Origin: Colletotrichum lupini
Taxonomy: Eukaryota > Ascomycota > Sordariomycetes > Glomerellales > Glomerellaceae
NCBI RefSeq assembly: GCF_023278565.1
Contig: NC_064672.1
Location: forward strand, 62,001-126,000
Length of the DNA: 64,000 nucleotides
Direction of reading: 5' to 3'
Part shown: piece after piece, positions 35,546 to 47,804 of the stretch
Layout: every line of letters starts with the position of its first letter
Position numbering within the stretch: position 1 is the first letter of the stretch
The notes under the pieces: generated by a model
Told to the model about the DNA's origin: nothing
The model's input: the letters and a program-made list of their open reading frames with translations, nothing else
The model's database searches: none
Made by a program: the position numbers and the translations under genes

Positions 35546-35814
35546 CTAGCGGACGCGTGACCCGACTGTGATTCGGAATTTATCCCGTTTCAGCTAAGGT
35601 AGGCCGTGATTAGTTTCCTCACGGCAGGTAAAATGCAAAAGCGGCGGATAGAACTTACCTGTACTGAGTACTGTCCCGGATAATTCGTGTCCAGGTATTC
35701 CTTGAGCTGGCTGGAGCTGACTTGAGATGCAGAAATAATGGCATTTTGGGTGCCATCCTGATTACATTGCCATTGAACCTTGCCGGAAGGTGTATGTCTT
35801 TGCTGCCAGGCCAT
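35546..35814 (-). CDS. tiny protein A (67 aa), paralogue of the gene at 39908-40249
   Basis: Minus strand. Exon 1, 35814-35659, has a genuine ATG and ends ...Q-Y-S-V-Q at a clean GTAAGT. Intron 35658-35594 (65 nt, ending CTTAG) is followed by exon 2, 35593-35546, ending G-S-R-V-R. The 67-residue product has W-Q-Q-R-H near the start, then D-G-T-Q-N-A-I-I-S-A and the segment L-K-E-Y-L-D-T-N-Y-P-G-Q-Y-S-V followed after the intron by F-R-I. The same motif, cut by an intron at the same place and phase, is seen in the gene at 39908-40249. That shared structure is the main evidence that both are real. No signal peptide or membrane segment. Function unknown. Confidence 0.6.
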
Positions 35815-37601
35815 GACGCTTACTCAAATTTGAGGTACGAAATCGACAAGGTGATTATTCGGGGAACTAGTAGGGCGCGATGGAGAAAGCAGGCAGCCAG
35901 ACGCCTTGCGCTACAGTCGTCGGAAGCGAAACTCCTATTTCAACCTGGAAATGGCCCGCGGGGGAAAAAGTCGACCGCGTGATCAGAGTGGCAAGAGTCG
36001 GCACATTGCTACCAATGAATATTGATTAGTCTCCTAATTGTGAGGTCAAGAGTCGTTCCCATGAGCTCCTCATCGAGGACCTACTCAACTTATGAGGATG
36101 TGGTCGTCTAGTCCCTGACCGCCACATCATTGTCACACGGGTCTCACCGGTCATGTTGTCCCATCAGATTCCCGGCCATCAACGCAGACAACCTTGGCTT
36201 GTTGATTGGGTATGAGACAAGGGTCGAGGCGGACCACAGGCGACCCAGCCCCTCGCCTTGAGGCTTTGACCGACTGAGCCGCAGTATTAGCGTGTTGCCA
36301 ACGCATGTTGGTTACACTGCAGGCAATAAAAGCAAGGTTTGCAATCCCTCACTGTCATGGGTGCGCTCCTTACATATAATCTGGTTTATTCGAACTTCGC
36401 TGCCATATCACATTTCATCAAGTGGGCTGATTATCGGTGCTGCAAGCCATCGAATCCCGTGTCTTGCCGCGACAGTGCAGTGTTGCTCGTTGGAGCACCT
36501 TGCGCAGCGCGTTCTCAACAGGCTTATCTGGAGCATCGGAAATTCAAACCTTTCGACTATTCTCATGGTAGGAGTCGGATAATATGAATAACCTTTCAAA
36601 GTCTATTCTCATTGATTGCTCTAATGCTTCCTTTCATCTCGATTGAATACCCAAAAGCATCAATGCCACTAGCCCGTCTGGCCCCTCTAAGCTCCCCCAG
36701 ACACTTCCAAAGATCTAGGTACTCCGCCCATCCAGAATATATAGACACGAGAGTCACTGCTCTCTTGACAGGCTGGAAAGCTCGTCCCTTCCTGCCGTAT
36801 TGCTTCCTTGCAGGCGATGTTGAGGCAGCCTGTGGGGGCTGTTGCTCGGCGTGAGGGATGAAGGTGGGTGGTGGGCCGAGGCCTCCTTAGGCATACGCTT
36901 AGTCGGGCTCTCTCGGATGGGATAAGCAGGCTTTCTGACGGCACGTGTGGAATTCGAACTGCGGTTAAGTGCAAGACACAATAACCAGACCAATCACGAT
37001 ACTGCCCTCATCTTGCTGCGGCTTGTTGAGATCCTGGTGCGCGCCCCAGTGCCTTACTGCTTCTACCTTATCAAGATGCCATCGCCATGTGCTCTCCGGT
37101 CGTTTCGCTGACCGAATTCTACATTAGATGCAAGGCCCGTCAACGAGGCTTTCCTAATAAGGCCAAGGATGTGTGACAGAGACTGGCAAGAAGATGGCAA
37201 GGCCAGCAAATCATGGTCCGAGGCACCACTCCATCAACTGGGGATATAGACTCTGAGAAAGGTACTTCAACTCTCACAGCCCATTCTCTATGTACGATTG
37301 GCTTTAAGATCTGCTCCATCCCGGCCCCATTTCTCCATCTTGCGTGCATGTGGATTTCGCACTTCTTCACGTAGCGTCGCCTCGTGGAATTCCTCTACAC
37401 TGGCGCGACGTCTTTGCGCATCACATTTGATTGATAGGCAGTGGTTATAAGTTGCGAGAACCAGCTCTGAGGTCCGTCACTGAGCCACAATCTAGCAAAG
37501 GTACCAGTCGGACATCATTGGTGAGTTCACTGACCGGTGGGTTTTGGCTAAGAGCTGGACTCCCTAACATTGCATAGGTCAGACTACGTATTACTTGCAT
37601 C
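35815..37601. other. 1.8 kb intergenic, no supported gene
   Basis: Several short open frames overlap each other on both strands without splice or family support. A tRNA-like T-loop sequence (TTCGAATTCC on the minus strand near 36950) does not fold into a full tRNA. The right end is the promoter of the kinase-like gene. Confidence 0.5.
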
Positions 37602-39532
37602 ATGGCAACCAAACCTCAAGAGGTTTTTAGGCTGCTGTTCCAACAAGGAAAGCTTGTATTGGATAATCCGCAGAAAGTCACACATATCCATGACAGAGGC
37701 GAGTCCTTTCGACTAAAGAGCGAACAACGAAATCCAGCAAGCCGAGGATCCATTGGGGCTTCCAGGCGACCAGAAGAGTTTCGTTTCGAACACGATGTTA
37801 TCAGAATCATTGCCGAAGAACTCGACGAAGCGGCTGCCATGGTGCCTGACCTTCTTGAACCGGACAAGGACTTTATACCAAGGCGCACATTTGAACAGAT
37901 CATGACACACAGCCGAGTCTTATCTGCTGTTCATGTGCTCAAGTGCTTCAAAGGCATACAGGACAAAGATCAGCTCGCCAGAGAAATCCAGTATGGTAGC
38001 GCAGATGGCTCCAAGTCGCCCTGTGTCAAGCTACTCGCAATTTTGATTGGAATTGACAAAGCCGAGGATATGTCAAAACACATGTGGACTGATGAGCTGA
38101 GGGACAGCTGCCTGCCCCTCCGAAAGGTACCCAACGACAGACGTCGAACGCTTCAGTGCAGGAAGCACAAGGAACATCGCCTACTCAATAGCTATCGTCG
38201 ACCAGAAGATCGTAATAGATTTTCCCAATGGACCTACTCCATGTGCTCTCCCTTCATCAAATGGGAGCATGGAACACATCAACATTACCTTCTAGATACA
38301 GGAGACGTCTTCCCCATGGAGGTTATGGCTAAGGTTGAGGAAGAAGAAAGAAAATCAGATTCTGGTGGGAATTCATACGGGGGCTTCAGCGAGGTATACA
38401 AAGTAAAGATTCACGAAGGTCATTCTGACTTTGGAGTACATGGGGTAAGTTACATTGTAGAGCAGACCTTGAGAAGGGCCTGGGTAGGGATCAAATTAAC
38501 TAACAGTTTCACCCATCTAGATTCGGCATCCACAAGGCTACTTTGCGCTGAAGAAACTCACATCGCATAGTCGCGACAGTTTCAATCTCGAGTTGTCGTC
38601 ACTAGTTTCCACTGCCCAGAACTATCAAAAGAAACACATCATACAGCTCCTGGCCACATTCGAGGTTAAGAATGCAGCGACAAGAGAATCAACATTCTAT
38701 CTCTTGTTTGACTGGGCCGATGGAACACTGAACAAGTTTTGGCAGAGCAATGAAGCTCTAGTGAGAGATAAACGGCATTGCAAGTGGATGGCGACTCAAT
38801 TTTATGAAGTTTCCGAAGCTCTTCGCTATGTTCACAACGATCGCGAACCAACTGTACGATATCTAGAAGACCGAGACTCCAACAAGCAACTGTATGGACG
38901 CCATGGGGACATCAAGCCAGGTAAATTGACTACTCTTATCCCATTTCATACACGACTTACTGAAAGACTCTCCCCCAGGAAATTTCCTTTGGTTCAAATC
39001 GGATAGCTTTCCTGGTCTTTTGGCCTTAGCGGACTTCGGTCTCGGGCGACTGCACACTCAAGTTTCCCGCTCAAAACAAGACCCCAACAGCCTGGAAAGA
39101 ACGGCAACGTATCGCTGCCCCGAATTTGACCTGGAATTTGGTCTCGTGTCACCAAGGTCGGATATCTTCAGCCTAGGATGTGTGTTCCTCGAATATGTCA
39201 CCTGGTTTTTGCTCGGGCTCGAAGACGTGGAAAAAACCTTTCCCGATTTCAGACTGGAACAAGATAAACATGGTTTCGACTCTGATGTCTTTTTCTCAAT
39301 CAAAGACAAGAAGGCTTATCTCAAGTCTTCGGTTACCAAATGGATAACGAAACTCAAGAACCACCGCGACTGTTCCTGGTACCTTTCGGACTTGCTTGAC
39401 GTCATTCGAGACCGCATGCTAGATCCCGAGTCCACGACGAGAATCCCATCAAGCTTATTGAGCAAAAGGATGAATGAACTTTTGAAGGCTTGCACCGTCG
39501 ACCCGGATTACTATCTCAAGCCCAAAAGCTAA
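37602..39532 (+). CDS. protein kinase-like protein with long N-terminal region, 598 aa
   Basis: Three exons, 37602-38444, 38521-38920 and 38979-39532, give 598 residues. Residues 1 to about 250 are a charged, mostly helical region I do not recognise. A full kinase fold follows: Gly loop G-G-F-S-E-V (about 260-265), ATP-binding Lys in F-A-L-K-K (about 292), catalytic loop H-G-D-I-K-P-G-N (409-416, Asp 411), D-F-G (433-435), Y-R-C-P-E-F for the APE box, and S-D-I-F-S-L-G-C. So Lys, catalytic Asp, Asn and DFG are all kept, but HRD is HGD (a non-RD kinase). Catalysis looks possible. Such fungus-specific kinases often occur near heterokaryon-incompatibility or other accessory genes; here it lies between two tiny paralogous genes. 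Substrate and pathway unknown. Confidence 0.87.
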
Positions 39533-39907
39533 GATTCGCGAAAGAGATGGCTGAGAAGCCCAGGCAACTTTCCTAAGACCTGGGAAGGTGAATGGATCAA
39601 ATCTTTTCATGCTCAAGCTCAAACCCAGTAGCATGAGCTATCATTGAGCCCGCGTCAGACCACGAACTTTAGATTTCATCAATTACACGATTCAAAGAAG
39701 AAAGGTCGGGGCGTCCACACATGTCCGACCTTAAGACAACGTTTCAGTTCGAAAGGTCAGAATTTCCATATCCCGAGCCTGAAAGCCAACTACTAACTCA
39801 ATCGCTGTAGTGGACTCTAATGCGCTGTTCGATCACTGCTAGCTCGCCCTCCAAACCCGAATACGTTAGTTCGTTCAGTTCAACTTGTGGATTTACCAGG
39901 GGGTATA
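39533..39907. other. intergenic between convergent genes
   Basis: 375 bp between the kinase-like gene and the 3' end of tiny protein B. Nothing recognised. Confidence 0.5.
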
Positions 39908-40249
39908 TCAGACCTTTTCAAGTGGCTTGGGCAGCATGAGGATGAATCTGTTGGCTCTTTCCTGTTTGAAGCTTTCGTCAGTAAATCATGTACCGGCCGT
40001 AAATGAGCGTGTCTTGTAGTAACAGCAGTATACCTTGACTTTATAATTCCCTTGGCCATAGATCGAATCCAGCGATGTTTTCAATTTTGCAGAATCATGA
40101 TATCTCGCTCTCATCCTCTCCTCGAACGGGAATTCTGATCCCGGCCCGGGTTTCGTTGTCGCTTGTGTCACTTGCGTACTACTCTTTTCAGGTTCTGCCT
40201 TCGGTTCTGATTTATCACCGCGGCCCCAGCTCTTGCGGAAGAAAGACAT
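39908..40249 (-). CDS. tiny protein B (about 89 aa), paralogue of the gene at 35546-35814
   Basis: Minus strand. Exon 1, 40249-40034, runs from an ATG (M-S-F-F-R-K) through a Lys/Glu/Pro-rich stretch to L-K-T-S-L-D-S-I-Y-G-Q-G-N-Y-K-V-K. A 72-nt GTATAC...ACAG intron (40033-39962) leads to exon 2, 39961-39908, ending L-P-K-P-L-E-K-V. The motif L-K-x-x-L-D-x-x-Y-x-x-G-x-Y-x-V with Phe-Ile or Phe-Arg-Ile after the intron matches tiny protein A. The frame stays open upstream of the chosen ATG (to about 40384: T-F-S-A-L-E-E-E-Y then H-R-E-P-G), so an upstream exon and a longer protein are possible. No secretion signal. Function unknown. Confidence 0.55.
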
Positions 40250-40778
40250 CCCAGGCTCTCGGTGCTTTATGATGTATTCTTCCTCAAGTGCCGAAAAGGT
40301 GTGCTTCACAGCAATTTGGATGAGAGGCTTGTTGGTTTTCGGTGTCCAGATTGAGGCGAGGGAAGAAGTGGTTGGAGACCTCAAAAGGCAAAAACGGCGG
40401 GGGCGGCATCCGAGCTGGCTTCACTGGCGAGTCTCTCTGTCTAGAGAGGATAGGACCATGCGTGCAGGTATCCAATCCTGATTTCGATGTCCGCCCGCCC
40501 TGTCTTGCATGATGCATGAGAAGAACCCAATGGCGGCCCGACAACACATACATGAACACTGCCCATCGCTCCACCTCGAATCTGCCTGCATAGCTACACT
40601 AGGCAAAGAGGCTTTTCGGTTGCTGCAATGCGAGTAAGCCTACATAATACTGGCTGGTCTTGGTCCCGGCCAGCGTAGTGTGGGCAGGGGGCATGGAGGC
40701 ATACTAAACCGGCCAAAGGCGTCCTGCGAGGCAGGCTAGAGAGCAGGATGTCGAGAGAGGTTTGGAAGTGTAGAAACT
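40250..40778. other. intergenic; possible 5' extension of tiny protein B
   Basis: The minus-strand frame of tiny protein B continues open to about 40384. Otherwise nothing is supported. The right end is the promoter of the CorA-like gene. Confidence 0.45.
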
Positions 40779-42793
40779 ATGAACGACGCTACGGAAATAG
40801 CTTCCTTCTTGAGCCGACTCTCGCATACTTATACATGTATCTCTCAAGGGAGTCAACATACACAGGGAATACTATCGACGCTGTCAAAGAAACCGTCGTT
40901 CGACACCATCAAGAAGGTCCTTACCTCTGACGGACCACGCATCTCAATACTCGCGGAGTTGAGAACCCAGGAGCTTGAAAGTCTTCTTGAATCAATACTC
41001 ACTGACACATCAAGTTAAAAGGATGGATTTACCAATTGAGACAATGACATGGTCGGCGTCAGATCTTGGTTTCTTTGGATACTCCGAGCGAAAGGCTGTG
41101 GTGCTCACATCCCTAGACGGTGAGGAGGTTTGTGGCGACCTGTTACATAAAGCTCTCGGGGTGGCTAACACTCCATAGCCTACAAGCCAAGTCCTTTATA
41201 CCAAAGAAGACTGGGAGCGATGGTTTAGCTCTGTAAGTTTGAAGCATTCTCCACCAGCCAAGCAGCAATGCTGATTACAAGTGCCAACAGTCACAAAGTA
41301 GCTCTCCTGACTGGAGGGACTTGAAGCCAGGACTGCGTGTGATGTGAGTCGAAAGTTCTCAGATACTGGGCATCCAAACGTTCTATTCTACATCACAAGC
41401 AGGCAATGCTACTATGGCATGATATACTGATTCCGAATAGCCTGTGTAGCAGGGCTCCTCCGATGTCCGAAGCACCCGGCAGAATACAATACCTCCCGTT
41501 TACAGGAAACACTTGGGAAAGAATCACTAGAGAGTTTCACGTATCTCGAAATATCAAACGAACGATAGCAAGACTGGTCCCGTGCTTCTCTTCCGCCCGT
41601 GAAGATGACGCGACGTCAGGTCATCTCAAGATGTGTTCGTTCCTCCTTCGCTACTGTCTACCTCAAGAGTCTGACACGTACTATAGCCTTTTCTGCGCGC
41701 ATGTCTTCAAGTCTGCCGGACGATCTGGCAATGTCTGCCACTTACATACCGAGTACTGGGACCACGTTCGCTGTGGTGTATGGTTGTAACGATGACCAGA
41801 TGAGAAGCATTGAGTCAAAAGTGCGAAGAGCAGGCAAACAAGCCTTCCACCCACTCATGATGCCAGGGATATTCGAAGAGCTAGAGAGAGCGAGGTTGGT
41901 TGAGAGAGTCGAAGATCTGTTGGATGATTTCACACTTCGATCAGAGAAGCTTGAGACACATCCCTGGAGTCCAGACGCAGATACGGACGGCTCAAAGGCG
42001 CAACAACATTTATCTCTCTGTGTTAAAAGCCAGAGTTTGATGGACCAAATTCGTATGGCAAAACGACAATTGACAAAGTTCTCAAAAGAGATTGACATCA
42101 TAACGACAGAGCTCGAGTCTCTCAGCGGGGTTGAGTACATTCACAAGAGTGAGCCAAGAGCAACAGAGATGGCGAAAGTAGGGACAAAGATGAAGAATAG
42201 GGTGGACGACATCATGATAGAATACGACGATAAGATTGATGAGTGCCAGATGATGATTTGCAACACATCATTGGCAATGCAAACAGTAAGTCATCTTTCA
42301 GACGCGAGACTTGACTCCAAGAGTCAAAGGTAGTAATGACATCGGCAGGTCTGGAACCACATTGCAAGGCAAGACTCAAAGACCAACACCAAGATGTCAA
42401 AAGCAAATGCTGCCATTGCCGTACAAACAAAGGTCGAGAGCGCTCAGATGAGGACAATCGCGCTTCTAACAATGATATATCTCCCCCTATCTAGTGTTGC
42501 GGTAAGCCATTTATTGCAATTTGCTGAGACTTCTTTCCACGAGTTCCTCTGTAAGTACTAATTGAGGATAACCATAGGCTATATTCTCTATGGATATGTT
42601 CAACTGGGAGGCAGTTGAAGGTCAGTCTATGGTATCGAAACACATTTGGCTATTCGCAGTCCTTGCAGTTGGCCTCACACTGCTCACCCTTGCTGCATGG
42701 TTCTTGGGGACACGGCGAGAGAAGGCTATGGCGGATAAGTCGGACAACTACTTCAATTCACCGCAAAGACATGACACATTCGAGTATGTTTAG
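40779..42793 (+). CDS. CorA-like membrane protein of filamentous fungi, eight exons, 513 aa
   Basis: Exons 40779-41013, 41063-41127, 41179-41232, 41291-41343, 41453-41619, 41687-42285, 42349-42501 and 42578-42793 join in frame to 513 residues. Introns are 49-109 nt, GT..AG. The N-terminal two thirds contain D-W-E-R-W-F and Y-L-P-F-T-G-N-T-W-E-R, then T-T-F-A-V-V-Y-G-C, P-G-I-F-E-E-L-E-R-A-R and a coiled-coil stretch. The C-terminus has two membrane helices: M-R-T-I-A-L-L-T-M-I-Y-L-P with F-S-M-D-M-F-N-W, and H-I-W-L-F-A-V-L-A-V-G. The pair matches the membrane part of CorA/Alr Mg2+ channels, but the G-M-N loop signature of true magnesium channels is not found, as in many fungal CorA-like proteins. 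Transport activity is therefore doubtful. Exons 1-5 rest on frame and splice sites; the last three are firm. Confidence 0.8.
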
Positions 42794-45067
42794 AGAGGGG
42801 GGTCACTCTGTTTGACTGAGATGAGGCAAGGGACTTGTTTAGGGCGAATCCTGGTTTCATCTGGAGAGTCGGCCACCACTGTAGGAATTTTCGACTGGAT
42901 ATTGTGGGCGTTCAATGATGTAGGTACACAGGCGGTGATATATCACTGAGATCCAAGGTTAACAGAAGTCGGCGTGGATATTATAAGCTACTTTGCTTCA
43001 TACTCGCTGGCGTGTAAATGGTGAAGTTTTCACCCTATTATTCTAGAGGCTTTAGCTTTGGCGGTTACCGCACGTTCAACTACTCACTCACGTAATTTTT
43101 ATTTGAACGCCACCTTTATGGATAGTTCAGCGAGACTTAAGCAGGGAAAAGGAAAATAAGTGTACATCTAGTACGGTTTTCTATGATTGAGTCTTTGGGT
43201 CTCAATGGCCCCTTTGCCCCAGGACATGGAGAGGACAGAAATCGTTTGCATTCTCCTACTACCAACAAAAAGCTTAGGCGAGGCTCCGGCCTGACGAGTG
43301 ACACTTGATGCGCAAAGGCAGAGGCTTTTCACCGGACGTACAGAAGCTTGTCATCCATTTCTCTTGATAATAATGATACCAGATACTTTACCTAGTCTAT
43401 TTAGTCCACGGTGAAAATGTAGGCAAATCAATCATGTCGTGAGTCGTGTTGTTGGAGCAAGGATCACCAAGAGGAAGGTAAGGTTCATATTGGTTATCCA
43501 GTCTACAGGGGTTTCAATCCTCTTCAGATCATACAGTAACAAATGCAAGAGTTACATGTGTAAATCCAGGAACGGTGCGAATAAGATAGTCAGAAACCCT
43601 ATTTGTATCCATATCCGTAGTGTTCAAAGGAGTGGAATTGACTGGCGTCTGAGCATTAAGTACGGATGCTTCAATGTTCAAAATCTTATACACCCCACAT
43701 CTTGAGCCGTAAAGAGAAGAGGAACGGTCCGCAGACCTCCATGCTCAGTAAGAATGCTTGTTGTTATCTAAACAGCTCGTATTTCTAGGCTGCCATTTAC
43801 GCAGTGTCATGACCAGCTGAAGCTAAAGTTCAACTGTTAGGTTGGGAAAGCAATAGCGTGAGTCTTGGACGTCTTGCATCTACCTGCACTAAGCCAGATG
43901 AAGAGATGTAAAGAGGCGTGGCCGTGTGGGAGGGATTGGAGATGGTGCTGACAGACGCCGATCGGAGGCCGCGAATCGCGGCCCCTCACTCGTACAGGCC
44001 TGTTGACGATGCCGCGGAGCCGGAATGAGGGTGGAGCTGGCGCGTGAGGGAGTTGAATGATGGCCTGCAAAGGGGAAAATTGCGACCAGTGAGGATCGTG
44101 ATGGTCCAAAGACACATTTTCATACCTCGGATAAGCGTCACTTGATGTGCGTTTGTATCCGTACATAGTCGGAAGTAGGGATTGCTACTAGACTGCTCAA
44201 TGGAATCCTCCTCTTCCGTTATGCTCATGAAAGTCTGGATAGTGAGTGAGTGAGTGAATGAGTGACATGGAAGTGAGTGAGCAACGGAGATTTGAGTGAG
44301 AGATGGCCGCTGACTAAAGCGCGTTATCAAGTGGATTGCGTAAGGGGACTCGACGAATTGTGGCTGATGGCGTGCGCCAAGTCGCCAACCAACGCCTGCA
44401 AGCTGCTGCATGGACGGAAGTACCGCGGCAGAGTTAATGCTTGGTGAATCCAAGGACTAAACAGCCAGTTATTGTTGCTTGTCTGATGCCTATGGGCAGT
44501 GCGACATGGGTCGTTGGATACTCAGCAGGGTAGGTAGGTAAGTCTTCAGATATTGTAGCGAGCTATTCTTAATCTCCAAAATTTGACCCTTTTTCTGACT
44601 TGACCTTTGCAAAAAACTCTGGGTGCGTAGCAGAAATAATAGACAGCAAGTCAGCAATAGGGGAACTTCCCAGTGGTGCGGATCCAATCGGTACAACGGC
44701 AGGGATGCAACGTGGAGTTTGGCAGTGGGTGGCAGACCGCAGTGCATCACAACAGGACGGAAGGTGGGTGGTGCGGCGTGCCGTGAACAGTGGAACGATG
44801 CCTTTTTTGTGTGTGCGCGTGTGTGGGATGATGAGGGAAGATGTGGTGACGTGAACAGTACGAAGTAGAGCATCTAGTCCTGAGTGCAATGTGCATCATT
44901 CCATGCATTCCATCATGCATCAATTTCAAGGTTGTCAACAATGGAAGTTTAATTGGAATGGCAGATATTTCTTGCCAAGAGCTGAGGTGCTCCATTGAGA
45001 GAGGGGCCGCGGAAGGAATCAACGGGAAGGATGAGAAACCTCGAAGACCTGTCTCGGGGAGTCAGGG

Positions 45068-45102
<35 letters not shown>

Positions 45103-45178
45103 AAAGGGGGTAGGAGAAGAGGGAGGGGAGAGGAGGGGGAGGGGGAAAAACCCGAAAAACCAGGTCGGGGGGGAAAAG

Positions 45179-45212
<34 letters not shown>

Positions 45213-47804
45213 TGTCCGTGCTTTTAGACTTAGGTAAGCGTGAAAGGAAGGTAAGTGGGAAAATTGAAAGGTTCCTACGGATAGGTACCTAGCTTGTTAT
45301 TGTTGTGTCTGCTTGCTTGCTTGCTTGCCGCCTAGTAGAAATTTGGGAAGGAAGGAAATAAGAAGAAAAAAAAGGTCGGCCGAAACGAGATGAGAAATGG
45401 GCCGTGCATCCGGTAGTGGTGATTCTGAATTTCTGATCATGAGCAGGGGAACATGGAGTTAATTCACATCTGGTCTAGTGCCACAGTGACTGTCACGGCT
45501 GGGAGCTCTAAAACCTCCTTCCATTTGGGCCTTGGCATTTACTGTGACTGCACCTTGCGATCTTCGATGCTTGAGAGACGGGGCCCGCTAGGTACTCCGT
45601 CCCCCTTGCCTCCTTGTCTTTCTGCAATCAGCAACTGGCACCACCGGGACCCTGTACGCGGCACATAACAATCTGATCATCAATGTTTGGCCGTGCAAAC
45701 GACACATATATCAAAATAATTCAAGTGATGTTTGTTTGCACTTTATCTACAACCTGCTTGTGTGTTGCTGTCATGGTCGTTGTTTCCACTGCTCACCCCA
45801 ACTCCCCAAGTACCCTTGCCTTACAATCAGGCACGTTGGAAAGGTACGGAGTAAGGTAAGGTAAGGTAGGTAGCTGCATGCCAAGGTCATTTCCAAGGTA
45901 AAGGTACAAGTAAGGAGGGAGAGGCACAGCTGGCAGGTGCCGGAGCTACCCATGTCTGCCGCTTGCCCAGCCGGACCTTCTTCTTCGACCTCGACCGAGC
46001 ACGTTCTTGCCCTGGCATCTGATACTGGATGCGGAACTTCTTTCCAGTTCCCTCCCATTTGGCGCTTGTCTTTGATATTCCCCCAACCTCAACCTGAAAG
46101 CTGCAACACTTGGAAATCGACATCAATGTCTCACTCGCCCAACCTGGCCATCGTCATCCATTGAGTCTCTTTCCCAGCGGCATCACCTCCAGTCTTCCTG
46201 CAAAATGTCGGCCCAAAGCCATCCTACCTTACCTTAGTACTCCGTACGCCTGAACGATTGAGGGCAAATCCGCCATACCCCAACGGTTCACCACCACCGC
46301 TTCCTCGTGGCCAATGGCGCACGTCTTCCCATCGACGCTTCTGCATGAAAACGATGGATGAAGCAAACCAAAGCTGCAAAGCTGCTCTCTGTGTGGCCCC
46401 ACCAGCAGTCCACCACCACCACCACTACCACTGCGTACAAAGTAGTGTATGAGGTCCAGACCAGGATGGCGCCGCATTGCCGGAACAGAAACATAGTTTC
46501 GAAGCCGTCGAGGGTTTGCGTCCCCACGCTGCCCTGCGACATGCGTCCTGCGCTTGCTTTCCCTTCCCCTGCACCCACTCCCACTCAACAGGGCACCAAG
46601 CAAGCAAGTTGGCAACCACGCAAACACTGCGCGCGGCGCGCCCCCTTTGTCTACCGCCGATGGCACCGACCCAACCCATGCCGCCCTCGAGTCAAGCTGT
46701 CGCCATGTTGCGTCTGCCCTAGCATCTGCGGCTGCGCATACCTCGCCAGCCATTCCCACGTTCACGCCTAGGATACACTCTCCACCCGCACGCTACGCCT
46801 CTACGCCTCTACGCAACGACTGTACAAATACAGATCTGTACAGAGTGTACAAATGGTCTGTACAACTACGGAGCAGAAAGATTATGGGTCAATCTACATT
46901 GGGTAGCTCAGGTCCCCGTCTCTCTCACTCCCATGGTCCATCCATCCATGGGCCATCAGGTCTTGTCACTGGCCCCATGAGCTACCTCATGGACCATCCC
47001 TAATCGCACAATGCTGCTCCCAATTCGGAAGTGTCGTGTCCCCGGCCAACCTCTAGCGGTGGCCGTCATCGCCGTGGGCCGTGGGCCGTCGTGGATCATG
47101 GACCGTGGGTCGTCTGCTATGGAATTGTGGCTGCCTTTGGGGCAGGGCCGGACTGATGTTTGGTCTGCCCCAAACTCGATCCCAAACTCTAAGCCCATTC
47201 CTCGAAGCCTTTTTCGTCCTGGTTCCTCCTCGCCGTCGTTCCAGACCTACACGCCTCCGCGCCTTTCCCTTCCTGTGCTTCGTCAAGAACCCGCTACCAT
47301 TCTTGTAATGCTTATCCCCCCGTCTTCTTTCTTCTCCTGGTCTACCTTATTACCTTAGTTTAATCCTCAGTTTCCTCGACTTGCTCCCGAGTCCCCCCCC
47401 TCCCCATCTCTGCCAAGGAGACCCGTTGGGCCTGTTCCCCTGCTCAGACAACGTCAGCTCGTCTTCAGTCCAAGCCCTGCAATCGTCGTCCGATCTTGGA
47501 TCCTCTGACCGCGCATGTTCCAAACAAAACTCGAAAACGGCCAGACTTGACACCTTGCTTCTGCGTAGCTGCTGCAACATCCATTTTCGATCACGGCCAA
47601 CGGGAATCTTTTTTGGACTTTTAATATCATCGTGAGTTTTGTCTTGGCATACGACTTTTGCATAGACTTACACAGTGATGCCCTTTAGAACCTACATATA
47701 GAAACATATTTGTATAACGGAGCCGACAACGACGAAGACGACGGATACGACCACGATCCCTTCGAACCGAGCCTTGTTTCATTGGCACGAACAAAAGTAC
47801 CGCA
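42794..47804. other. 5 kb gene-poor region with simple repeats; promoter and leader of CAP59-like gene at right
   Basis: No gene I can support on either strand. It holds a TGAG-type microsatellite (44241-44282), two poly-A tracts (45068-45099, 45179-45208) around a purine-only stretch, a TGCT microsatellite (45311-45329), AAGGTA-type repeats (45840-45915), a GGTACC palindrome (45284-45289) and four TGTACA hexamers (46821-46864). Open frames at 43986-44453 and 46229-46765 overlap repeats and each other and look accidental. The long region before 47805 suggests an extended 5' leader and promoter for that gene. Confidence 0.5.
45068..45208 (+). repeat. two poly-A tracts flanking a purine-only stretch
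   Basis: 32 A (45068-45099), then a G/A-only-like stretch with a short CCC and CC interruption, then 30 A (45179-45208). Confidence 0.85.

Noticed and set aside
36930..37000. tRNA-like segment on the minus strand (T-loop-like TTCGAATTCC)
   Set aside because: The putative anticodon and acceptor stems do not pair. At best a degraded tRNA-derived fragment.
41023..41127. Start of the CorA-like gene at the ATG at 41023
   Set aside because: A 49-nt GT..AG intron (41014-41062) joins the open frame from 40779 in register, giving a longer and better-fitting N-terminus.
44995..45237. Lys-rich open frame over the poly-A tracts
   Set aside because: Direct translation of poly-A; no start or splice support.
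46229..46771. Overlapping open frames on both strands
   Set aside because: Several frames are open at once in GC-rich, repeat-containing DNA with no family or splice evidence.
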